Part shown: positions 28,052 to 35,744 of the stretch, piece after piece | Numbering within the stretch: position 1 is the stretch's first letter | Layout: each line of letters starts with the position of its first letter | DNA from: Muribaculaceae bacterium | GTDB lineage: Bacteria > Bacteroidota > Bacteroidia > Bacteroidales > Muribaculaceae | Assembly: GCA_017436845.1 (NCBI GenBank) | Contig: JAFSCJ010000015.1 | Coordinates: forward strand, 62,001-126,000 | Direction: 5' to 3' | Length of the DNA: 64,000 nt | Notes under the pieces: model-generated | What the model saw: the letters and a program-made list of their open reading frames with translations, nothing else | Told to the model about the DNA's origin: nothing | Databases searched by the model: none | Position numbers and translations under genes: made by a program

Positions 28052-28771
28052 TTAAAAATTTAGATAAAATTCTTTTGTTAGATTTATATATTCCGAAGTA
28101 TATTGATTGTTAATATCACGAATATATAGCTTGGACTTATCGGTTGGGATATGCAGTAAGGTTAGCTCCCACAAAATACGGACAGGAATAGTTTTCTTTT
28201 GATTTGAAAAGACTTCGGTATACCGAGAAATATTCAGATTGTATAATGTTGTATTATATATGATATTTTCTTTATTTTCGTAAGGTGATATAAATGAAAG
28301 TTTTCCATCTCTGCTTAATCGGCTATTTGCGATAGAAATTAGAGAAGCGAAATTTAGAGAATTACAATGTCTTGCTGTCGCACGAGATGAATCAGGAGCT
28401 AAAATCCCATTCTCAAAAAAAGGAGGATTACTCACAATATGATCAAAGATTCCTAAATCATTAACTACATGCGTAATATCGTTGTTGATTATAGATATGC
28501 GATTTTGCCATGGTGATGCATCTGCGTTTTCTTTTGCTTCGTTTGCCGCATTAGGATCTATTTCAACTCCGGTTATTGTGGCATTACTTCGTTGTGCAGC
28601 CATTAATGCAATTAAACCTGTACCTGTTCCAATATCTAAAATATTTTGAGATGAAGAGAAATCGGCCCATGCACCAAGTAATACCCCATCGGTGCCAACT
28701 TTCATTGCACTATTTTCATTTTTTACGTGAAAATGCTTGAATTTAAAAACAGATTCTCTACTTTTATTCAT
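28052..28771 (-). CDS. tRNA1(Val) (adenine37-N6)-methyltransferase-like protein
   Basis: SAM-dependent methyltransferase of the TrmN6/YfiC type. Motif I is ILDIGTGTGLIALMAAQ near 44 and the N6-adenine methylation motif is NPPFFENG near 114. N-terminus: FKHFHVKNENSAMKVGTDGVLLGAW, typical of the family. A TTG start at 28789 is formally open but only two bases after the promoter box, so the ATG at 28771 (MNKSRESVF, 239 residues) is taken. Confidence 0.8.
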   Translation of the reverse strand: MNKSRESVFKFKHFHVKNENSAMKVGTDGVLLGAWADFSSSQNILDIGTGTGLIALMAAQRSNATITGVEIDPNAANEAKENADASPWQNRISIINNDITHVVNDLGIFDHIVSNPPFFENGILAPDSSRATARHCNSLNFASLISIANSRLSRDGKLSFISPYENKENIIYNTTLYNLNISRYTEVFSNQKKTIPVRILWELTLLHIPTDKSKLYIRDINNQYTSEYINLTKEFYLNF

Positions 28772-28791
28772 TTTGTTATTTAATGACAATG

Positions 28792-28799
28792 CAAAGGTA
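28792..28799 (-). promoter_or_regulatory. Promoter -7 box for the TrmN6-like/CPBP unit
   Basis: Minus strand TACCTTTGC, perfect box 20 bases before the ATG at 28771; it fixes the start-codon choice. Confidence 0.58.
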
Positions 28800-28839
28800 A
28801 TTATTATTGGTGAATTATGTAAACTTGGATGTGAATGAG

Positions 28840-28870
28840 TTGTTTAATAAAATGTTTATGCCTAACTTTA
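28840..28870 (+). promoter_or_regulatory. Promoter of engB-relA-lipoprotein
   Basis: TTG (28840-28842), 20-base spacer, TAACTTTA (28863-28870; one mismatch from the -7 consensus). The leader would be about 15 bases. Confidence 0.5.
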
Positions 28871-28889
28871 CACAAATAAATCATGGTAT

Positions 28890-29492
28890 ATGAAAATTAA
28901 TAGTGCAAAATTTGAAATAAGTAGCCCGGATGTTGCCAAATGCCCAAATTCCGATAAAAATGAGTATGCTTTTATCGGGCGATCTAATGTGGGGAAATCA
29001 TCATTAATAAACATGCTCACAGGTCGTAAAAATCTTGCACATACGTCATCAACGCCAGGGAAAACAATGCTTATAAATCATTTTATTATAAATGATGAGT
29101 GGTATATTGTAGATTTACCAGGATATGGTTTTGCGCAACGAGGAAAAGACAGTCGAGATAAATTGCGAAAAATGATAGAAGGATATATTCTTGATCGGCA
29201 GCAAATGACAAATCTTTTTGTTTTGATAGATTCTCGTCTTGACCCTCAAAAGATAGATTTGGAATTTATGGAGTGGCTTGGCGAAAATGGTGTGCCATTT
29301 AGTATAATTTTTACCAAATTAGATAAATTAGGTCCTGAAGCAGGACGACGTAATATAAATAAATACACAAAAACTCTTTTATCTCAATGGGAAGAACTCC
29401 CGCCAATTTTCATCTCATCAAGTATTGATGGTAGAGGAAAAGACGAAATACTCGATTATATCGAAGATATAAATAATATGACAATTAGTTAA
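28890..29492 (+). CDS. engB: Ribosome biogenesis GTPase EngB (YihA/YsxC)
   Basis: Essential GTPase for late 50S assembly. 200 residues with G1 [13 protein letters not shown]2 STPGKT, G3 DLPGYGFA, G4 TKLDK and G5 SSID, in circular order typical of TrmE-Era-type GTPases. First gene of an operon with the ppGpp synthetase gene six bases downstream, a tie between ribosome assembly and the stringent response. Confidence 0.94.
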   Translation: MKINSAKFEISSPDVAKCPNSDKNEYAFIGRSNVGKSSLINMLTGRKNLAHTSSTPGKTMLINHFIINDEWYIVDLPGYGFAQRGKDSRDKLRKMIEGYILDRQQMTNLFVLIDSRLDPQKIDLEFMEWLGENGVPFSIIFTKLDKLGPEAGRRNINKYTKTLLSQWEELPPIFISSSIDGRGKDEILDYIEDINNMTIS

Positions 29493-29498
29493 AATACT

Positions 29499-31709
29499 AT
29501 GGGAAATAAATATTTTAGCGCTAATGAACAGATCGAACTTAAGATACTTTATCGTAGTATTTTTAGAAGTACACTGGATGTTATTAGCTCAAAAGATGTA
29601 GCTTTAATAAGAAATATTATAACAAATGGCATTAATAATGGGCATAATCAAAGAGACAGATATGGTATAAATCCGACATTGCATACTTTACAGGCGGCTG
29701 TTCTAATGTGCGAAAAGATTAGCCCGGATAGAAATATTGTTATAGCTATTTTGTTATATAACCTTTGCAAGTCAGAATTTATCACAATAGATGATGTCGT
29801 CAAGGATTGGGGCGAAGATATTGCTAAATTAATAAAAGGATTGTTGAAAGTCTCCACTTTATATAGCAAGCAGGCAGCTGTAGAAAGTGATAATTTTAGG
29901 AAATTATTATTGACTTTTGCCGATGACATAAGGGTGATTATAATAATGATTGTTGATCGTCTGGCTCTAATGCGTAGGATAAATCACCATCCAAATGAAA
30001 AGTATGTTCATGATGTCGCTTATGAGGCAAATTATCTATATGCCCCATTGGCTCATAGATTGGGATTGTATGTAATTAAATCGGAACTTGAAGATTTATC
30101 TCTTAAATACACAAATAGAGAAATATATACAGAGATTGCGCATAAGCTAAATGAAAGAAAAGAAAGTCGCGATAAATATATCGCAGATTTTATATCCCCA
30201 ATTAAAACAAAATTAGAATCAGCAGGATTAAAATTTGATATTAAGGGGCGAACCAAATCAATATATTCAATTTGGAATAAGATGCGCAAACAAAATAATG
30301 ATCTTGATGGAATATATGATTTGTTTGCTATTCGCATTATTTTGGATTCTTCTCTTGAAAAAGAAAAGAGTGATTGTTGGATGGCATATTCTTTAATTAC
30401 GGATATGTATCAGCCTAATCCTTCTCGATTAAAAGACTGGTTGAGTATTCCTAAAAGTAATGGTTACGAGTCATTACACATTACAGTATACGGTCCTGAA
30501 AATAAATGGGTAGAGGTTCAAATTAGAACTAAACGCATGGATCTTATTGCGGAAAAAGGTCTTGCAGCTCACTGGAGATACAAGGGCATAAAAAGTGAAT
30601 CAAATCTCGATACATGGATGAATAATGTGCGAGATATTCTTGAAGCGGCTGAAACGGGACCAATGGAATTAATGAAAAACATGAAAATGGATATATATAG
30701 CAAAGAAGTTTTCGTGTTTACACCCAAAGGCGATTTATATAAGTTACCATTAGGCGCTTCGGTATTAGACTTTGCTTTTAATATCCATTCAAAATTAGGC
30801 TGTTCGTGTATAGGCGGAAAAGTAAATGGTAAAAATGAAAAATTAAACTATCGGTTGAATAGTGGTGATACTGTTGAAATACTCACCTCTTCCAATCAAT
30901 CACCAAAACTCGATTGGCTTAATTTTGTAGTTACATCAAAGGCTCGTAATAAGATTCGTCAAACTGTTCATGAGCAAGATAATAAATCGGCTGATTTAGG
31001 GAAAGAACTATTACATCGCCGTTTTAAGAACAGAAAAATAGATATAGAAGAAGCTACGTTGATGAAACTTATTAAAAAAATGGGTTTTAAAACGATAACA
31101 GATTTCTATAATGGGATTGCACAAGAAAGGCTTGAGGTAAATAATGTAATTGAGGAATATCTTCAATTAGAAAATAAGTTCAATACTGACAATATTGAAG
31201 TCCGTTCTGCTGAGGGTTTTTCGTTACAATCGGTTAATGATGATGAGAAATCCAATAATAGCGATGTTTTAGTTATAGGGAATAATATTAAAGGGATAAA
31301 TTATAAATTGGCGAAATGTTGCAATCCTATATATGGAGATGATGTTTTTGGATTTATCTCGGCTGAAGGAGTTATAAAAATTCATCGAAAAGATTGTCCA
31401 AATGCTCATAATATAAGAGAGAAATATCCTTATAGACTTATTACGACGAAATGGTCCGGTAAGTTAGGTGAACAATTTGGAGCAACATTGAGAGTTGTAG
31501 GACATGATGATATAGGAATTGTAACCAATATTACATCAATAATAACGAAAGAAAAAGATGTTACATTAAGAAATATTTCTATCGATTCAAATGATGGGCT
31601 ATTTCAGGGGTATCTTATCGTTGGAGTATTAGATACTCATGTGTTAAATAATTTGATAAAAAAAATAAAAACAGTAAAAGGTGTAAAAGATGTACAACGC
31701 AGTAACTAA
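29499..31709 (+). CDS. RelA/SpoT-type (p)ppGpp synthetase with inactivated hydrolase domain
   Basis: 736-residue long RSH protein. The HD hydrolase domain is present in shape but its catalytic set is lost: the canonical HDxxED is YNLCKS (near 86), and DRLHNMR is DRLALMR (near 151). The synthetase domain looks intact, with GRTKSIYSIWNKM, SRLKDWL (RXKD type, near 308), SNGYESLHITVYGP and VQIRTKRMD. A TGS domain (about 400-460), a Cys-containing region (AKCCNP, DCPNA) and an ACT domain follow. Predicted: a synthetase-only enzyme like RelA, although its RXKD loop is the type found in bifunctional Rel. The 3' end overlaps the lipoprotein gene by 20 bases. Confidence 0.87.
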   Translation: MGNKYFSANEQIELKILYRSIFRSTLDVISSKDVALIRNIITNGINNGHNQRDRYGINPTLHTLQAAVLMCEKISPDRNIVIAILLYNLCKSEFITIDDVVKDWGEDIAKLIKGLLKVSTLYSKQAAVESDNFRKLLLTFADDIRVIIIMIVDRLALMRRINHHPNEKYVHDVAYEANYLYAPLAHRLGLYVIKSELEDLSLKYTNREIYTEIAHKLNERKESRDKYIADFISPIKTKLESAGLKFDIKGRTKSIYSIWNKMRKQNNDLDGIYDLFAIRIILDSSLEKEKSDCWMAYSLITDMYQPNPSRLKDWLSIPKSNGYESLHITVYGPENKWVEVQIRTKRMDLIAEKGLAAHWRYKGIKSESNLDTWMNNVRDILEAAETGPMELMKNMKMDIYSKEVFVFTPKGDLYKLPLGASVLDFAFNIHSKLGCSCIGGKVNGKNEKLNYRLNSGDTVEILTSSNQSPKLDWLNFVVTSKARNKIRQTVHEQDNKSADLGKELLHRRFKNRKIDIEEATLMKLIKKMGFKTITDFYNGIAQERLEVNNVIEEYLQLENKFNTDNIEVRSAEGFSLQSVNDDEKSNNSDVLVIGNNIKGINYKLAKCCNPIYGDDVFGFISAEGVIKIHRKDCPNAHNIREKYPYRLITTKWSGKLGEQFGATLRVVGHDDIGIVTNITSIITKEKDVTLRNISIDSNDGLFQGYLIVGVLDTHVLNNLIKKIKTVKGVKDVQRSN

Positions 31710-32532
31710 AATATTTTTTTCATTTCTGACATTTTTAGTGGTATCATGTGGTGATAGTGATAAACAAAAAGCAGAGAAGTTATTGATTGAAGCAGAGAAG
31801 CATATAATTGCAGAAGATTATGACTTAGCGTTGAAATTATTAGATTCAATAGATGTTGTATATCCTTCTCAAGTAGAGATGAGACGCAAAGCAATGCATA
31901 TGCGACCAAAAGCGATAGAGGGAACAACATTAAACGAACTTGAAAAAAATGATAGTATTATTGCTACACTTCAAGTAAAATATAATGCAATGTCGTCAAG
32001 TTTTGAGACAATTAATGACAAAAGATTAGTTGAGCCATATATTGTTGCAAAAAAAGCGAATAAATCGCTGTTTGAGACGACAGGAATTCAAGCACGTATA
32101 ACAACTGAAGGTGAATTTTATGTGATTTCGTCTCTCGTAGGGAATCCGATAAAACACACATCTGTATCTCTTTTGTGTGGCGGAGATGAAGTTACAACGG
32201 CATCAGTAGCTTATGATGGAGATAGAAATTATCGCAGTGGAAATACGGAAATGATTACATTTATTAGTCAGGAATGTGATACTCTTGGCGTTTTTACAAG
32301 GGCTAATGTCGATAAATTAATGACATTAAGATTTAATGGAAATAAATCTAAAAGCGTGAAAATGAGTAAGGATGATATTAGCTCGTTTGCCATTACTCAT
32401 GAGTATGCATCAATAATTTCTGATCTAAAATCGGCTTTCCGTCGTAAAGAATTTCTTGAACAACAACTTTTATTGGCGAGAGATCAAATAGCTCGTACGT
32501 TGGATGAATCTATGCTTAATAATGAGAACTAA
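31690..32532 (+). CDS. Predicted lipoprotein with helical repeat region
   Basis: 280 residues beginning with a lipoprotein signal ending FLTFLVVSCGDS (Cys20). The mature part starts with a TPR-like helical pair (AEKLLIEAEKHIIAEDYDLALKLLDSI), and the C-terminal end is helical and charged. Function unknown; relatives are annotated as hypothetical in Bacteroidales. Starts inside the 3' end of the ppGpp synthetase gene and ends overlapping the convergent hydrolase by 17 bases. Confidence 0.7.
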   Translation: MYNAVTKIFFSFLTFLVVSCGDSDKQKAEKLLIEAEKHIIAEDYDLALKLLDSIDVVYPSQVEMRRKAMHMRPKAIEGTTLNELEKNDSIIATLQVKYNAMSSSFETINDKRLVEPYIVAKKANKSLFETTGIQARITTEGEFYVISSLVGNPIKHTSVSLLCGGDEVTTASVAYDGDRNYRSGNTEMITFISQECDTLGVFTRANVDKLMTLRFNGNKSKSVKMSKDDISSFAITHEYASIISDLKSAFRRKEFLEQQLLLARDQIARTLDESMLNNEN

Positions 32533-33523
32533 TTTCATTTATCCAACGAAATATACAACAATATACAGCGTTCCTAACATTTTTTCGAGATAAAATCAAG
32601 TCATGTAAGCCATCTACGATGATGGCTTCTTTTACTTTGTGCCCAATGGTTTTACCGATAAAGGAAATATCATGTACGTTTAAAACAGCATCTCCCCTAT
32701 TGAAATTTTCATTCCATGAGTCTCCATATACATTTTTATCAGATCGCATAAGAAGAATGGGGATATCGATTTTGTTACCAGATATTAGTTCATCGTGAGC
32801 TTTATCGATTGCGAGCAACCATCCTGTCCTGACCGGTGGTGATTGCATGAGTTTCCAATCTTGATTGTAATTCCATTCACCATTAAAATCTTTCAAGAGA
32901 CTTTCTCCATATGCAGTATTCTGACTTTGTGGAAACTCTATGTTCGGAAATATTTTGCCTATCGCGCCAACGATAGGTATTAGAAAATTTTTCATAAAAC
33001 CAGACATATTCCATTCATAAAATGGACTATTTAAAATCAATCCTTTAAAAGTTTTATCCGGATTATTTTTTACATAAAGAGATGCAATTAATCCTCCAGT
33101 AGAATGTCCCATAATAAAGATTTCTGTAATGCCCTCATGTTTCATTAAACTGATAGCAGAATCGATATCCGCATAATATTCACAAAGATTGCGAACTTCA
33201 AACATTGTGTTTTTATCTATAATGGAACGACCATATTTACGTAAATCAGTGGCATAAAAGTTAATACCATGTTTAATAAATTGATTGCCTAATTCTTCTT
33301 GAAAAAAGTAATCATTATATCCATGTATATATAACACTCCTTTATTATTTTTACCTTGTGGAATAGTTTTCTTTATTATTGTAGAACGAACAGTCCCACT
33401 ATAGTCGTCGGGATGATATATGTATTTCATTTGGTATCCGTTTCCAAGAATATCGGATTGCCATTGTGCATTTGCATCACAAATATAGAACAGTATAATT
33501 ATTAATGCTAAGATTTTGGTCAT
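32516..33523 (-). CDS. Secreted alpha/beta hydrolase (serine aminopeptidase S33 / lysophospholipase type)
   Basis: 335 residues with a cleavable signal peptide (MTKILALIIILFYICDANA-QW), so periplasmic or exported. Alpha/beta hydrolase fold: oxyanion region LYIHGYNDY, nucleophile elbow GHSTGGLIA near 143, and a likely catalytic His in VDGLHDLILSR near the C-terminus; an acid in LLMRSDKNVYGDS. Monoglyceride-lipase-like proteins are the closest type; substrate unknown. No clear promoter found. Confidence 0.78.
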   Translation of the reverse strand: MTKILALIIILFYICDANAQWQSDILGNGYQMKYIYHPDDYSGTVRSTIIKKTIPQGKNNKGVLYIHGYNDYFFQEELGNQFIKHGINFYATDLRKYGRSIIDKNTMFEVRNLCEYYADIDSAISLMKHEGITEIFIMGHSTGGLIASLYVKNNPDKTFKGLILNSPFYEWNMSGFMKNFLIPIVGAIGKIFPNIEFPQSQNTAYGESLLKDFNGEWNYNQDWKLMQSPPVRTGWLLAIDKAHDELISGNKIDIPILLMRSDKNVYGDSWNENFNRGDAVLNVHDISFIGKTIGHKVKEAIIVDGLHDLILSRKNVRNAVYCCIFRWINEISSHY

Positions 33524-33592
33524 AGATTTTAAATTTTTAGAGATAACGATACTTAAAATACTTTTATTTTGTCGAATATTGGTAAAACTTGC

Positions 33593-33623
33593 TTTGCTGT
33601 AATATAATAAAGTACTAAATTTG
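33593..33623 (+). promoter_or_regulatory. Promoter of metF-holB-addB-like-hemW
   Basis: TTTGC at 33593, 19-base spacer, TAAATTTG at 33616-33623: the most canonical promoter in the window. Start near 33629, leader about 18 bases. Confidence 0.75.
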
Positions 33624-33646
33624 TATATACTTAATTTATCGCATAT

Positions 33647-34603
33647 ATGAAAGTAACAGAGTTAATAGCTCACTACAGTTCCCCTAAATTTTCGTTTGAA
33701 GTTTTACCTCCATTAAAAGGGAAAGGAATATCTCAGTTATTCAAAAATATTGATAGCTTAAAAGAGTTTAATCCGTTATATATAAATATAACAACCCATC
33801 GCAGTGAAATGGTTTATAAAAGCACTCCGGATGGATTGTTTCAAAAGGTAACTGAACGTTCTCGCCCGGGAACAGTTGCTGTAGCTGCTGCTATACAACA
33901 AAGATATAATATACCTGCTGTTCCTCATATAATTTGTAGCGGATATTCTAAAATGGAAACAGAATATGCGTTAATAGATTTGAATTTTTTGGGCATAACA
34001 AATCTTCTATTACTTAGAGGGGATAAAGCAAAACATGATAGCCGTTTCATTCCTAATGAAAATGGGCATGCACATGCTTCTGAATTACAACTTCAAGTAA
34101 ATGATTTTAATAGAGGTTATTTTCTTGATGGGACAAAGATGGATATTATAACAGGAGAAACTTTTTGTTATGGTGTTGCTGGTTATCCTGAAAAACATGA
34201 GGAAGCTCCTAACTTGGATATTGATATTCATTGGTTAAAACATAAAGTTGATTCCGGTGCGGAATATATTGTAACTCAAATGTTTTTTGACAATCAAAAA
34301 TATTACGATTTCGTAAATCAATGTCGTAAGGCAGGGATAAATGTTCCTATAATTCCCGGAATAAAACCTATCACCAGTGTGAATCAATTAACAATTTTAC
34401 CAAAAGTATTTCATGTTGATTTGCCATCAGAGCTTGCCAATGAATTAATGAATTGCAAAGATGATATAATGGCAAAATCATTAGGAGTTGAATGGTGTAC
34501 AATGCAAGTGCAAGATCTGATTGCACATGGAGTTCCAAGTGTTCATTTCTATTCATTAAATGCTACTCAAAGTGTTAAACATGTGGCATCTGAAATCTTT
34601 TAG
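33647..34603 (+). CDS. metF: 5,10-methylenetetrahydrofolate reductase
   Basis: Reduces methylene-THF to methyl-THF for methionine synthesis, using FAD. 318 residues: KFSFEVLPPLKGKG at the N-terminus (catalytic Glu in FEVLPP), NITTHRS, LLLRGD near 123, and FVTQ-like IVTQMFFDNQKYYDF near 205. First gene of a four-gene run whose products are otherwise unrelated; holB begins six bases after it. Confidence 0.93.
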   Translation: MKVTELIAHYSSPKFSFEVLPPLKGKGISQLFKNIDSLKEFNPLYINITTHRSEMVYKSTPDGLFQKVTERSRPGTVAVAAAIQQRYNIPAVPHIICSGYSKMETEYALIDLNFLGITNLLLLRGDKAKHDSRFIPNENGHAHASELQLQVNDFNRGYFLDGTKMDIITGETFCYGVAGYPEKHEEAPNLDIDIHWLKHKVDSGAEYIVTQMFFDNQKYYDFVNQCRKAGINVPIIPGIKPITSVNQLTILPKVFHVDLPSELANELMNCKDDIMAKSLGVEWCTMQVQDLIAHGVPSVHFYSLNATQSVKHVASEIF

Positions 34604-34609
34604 AATTGT

Positions 34610-35734
34610 ATGAAATTTAGTGATACACCGGCACATGATTTTGCGAAACAGAGGCTAAAGGCGTTTGTCGACATAAACAAAATCCCACATGCAATATTAT
34701 TAGAAGGACCATGTGGAATTGGTAAATTTGCATTAGCACGTGCGTTTGCTCAATATATACATTGCCAAAATCGTATAAATGGTGATAGTTGTGGAAAGTG
34801 TCCTTCATGCTTACAACATGAATCTTATAATCACATTGATACACATTTTGTATTTCCAGTAGTAAAAAAATCATCACCCAAAAAATCTTTTTCAGATGAT
34901 TATATAGATGTATGGAAAGATTATTTATCAGAAAATCCATATATGGATTTTCAAAAATGGCTTGTTGCATTAGATAATGTTAATGCGCAACCAGCAATAT
35001 ATGTTGACGAAAGTGAAGAGTTAATACGTAAACTTAATTTCACTTCACATCAAGCAAAATATAAGGTTGTATTGTTTTGGTTACCTGAGCGCATGAATCA
35101 GGAGTGTGCTAATAAGCTTTTAAAACTTATAGAAGAACCCTACGGTGATACATTATTTGTATTTGTAAGTAATAATTCAAGAGAGATATTACCCACTATT
35201 TATTCAAGAACGCAAAGAATTGAACTAAAGCGACTATCAGATGAAGTAATAGCTCAATATTTGGTGGATAATTATGCGGTAGAGGCTCAAGATGCTTTGG
35301 CGTTGGCTCATATTGCAGATGGGAATATTATAGAAGCGGATAAAATGGTTTCCTTGTCAAAAGAAAATCAGAGGTTCTTTGAATTATTTATTCAATTGAT
35401 GAGATTGTCATATCAGCGCAAGGTTAAAGAATTAAAATCATGGAGTGTAGATGTAGCCGGATTGGGACGAGAACAAATAATGCGTTTTTTGACCTATATT
35501 CAACGACTTATTAGGGAGAATTTTATTTATAATTTGAGCGTATCAGAGTTGAATTATCTAAATAGAGAAGAAGCACAGTTCAGCCAAAATTTTGCTCGAT
35601 TTATTACGGAGAATAATGTGATAAAACTCATTGACGTATTGAATAAGGCATTAACTGATATCTCAGGAAATGCTAATGCAAAAATTGTGTTGTATGATAT
35701 GTCAATAAAGGTGATATTGTTGTTAAAAGCATAA
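34610..35734 (+). CDS. holB: DNA polymerase III subunit delta'
   Basis: Clamp-loader subunit that opens the beta clamp together with delta and the DnaX proteins. 374 residues: AAA+ fold with a deviant Walker A (GPCGIGKFALARAF, the Ser/Thr after Lys is Phe), which fits delta' as a non-hydrolysing subunit; a zinc-binding set of Cys (SCGKCPSC, with CQN upstream) as in DnaX/HolB; and sensor region YSRTQRIEL. Ten bases before the nuclease gene. Confidence 0.85.
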   Translation: MKFSDTPAHDFAKQRLKAFVDINKIPHAILLEGPCGIGKFALARAFAQYIHCQNRINGDSCGKCPSCLQHESYNHIDTHFVFPVVKKSSPKKSFSDDYIDVWKDYLSENPYMDFQKWLVALDNVNAQPAIYVDESEELIRKLNFTSHQAKYKVVLFWLPERMNQECANKLLKLIEEPYGDTLFVFVSNNSREILPTIYSRTQRIELKRLSDEVIAQYLVDNYAVEAQDALALAHIADGNIIEADKMVSLSKENQRFFELFIQLMRLSYQRKVKELKSWSVDVAGLGREQIMRFLTYIQRLIRENFIYNLSVSELNYLNREEAQFSQNFARFITENNVIKLIDVLNKALTDISGNANAKIVLYDMSIKVILLLKA

Positions 35735-35744
35735 GTTTTAGAGA

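Noticed and set aside
28772..28789. TTG start for the TrmN6-like gene
   Set aside because: It lies two bases after the -7 box and would be upstream of, or at, the transcription start.
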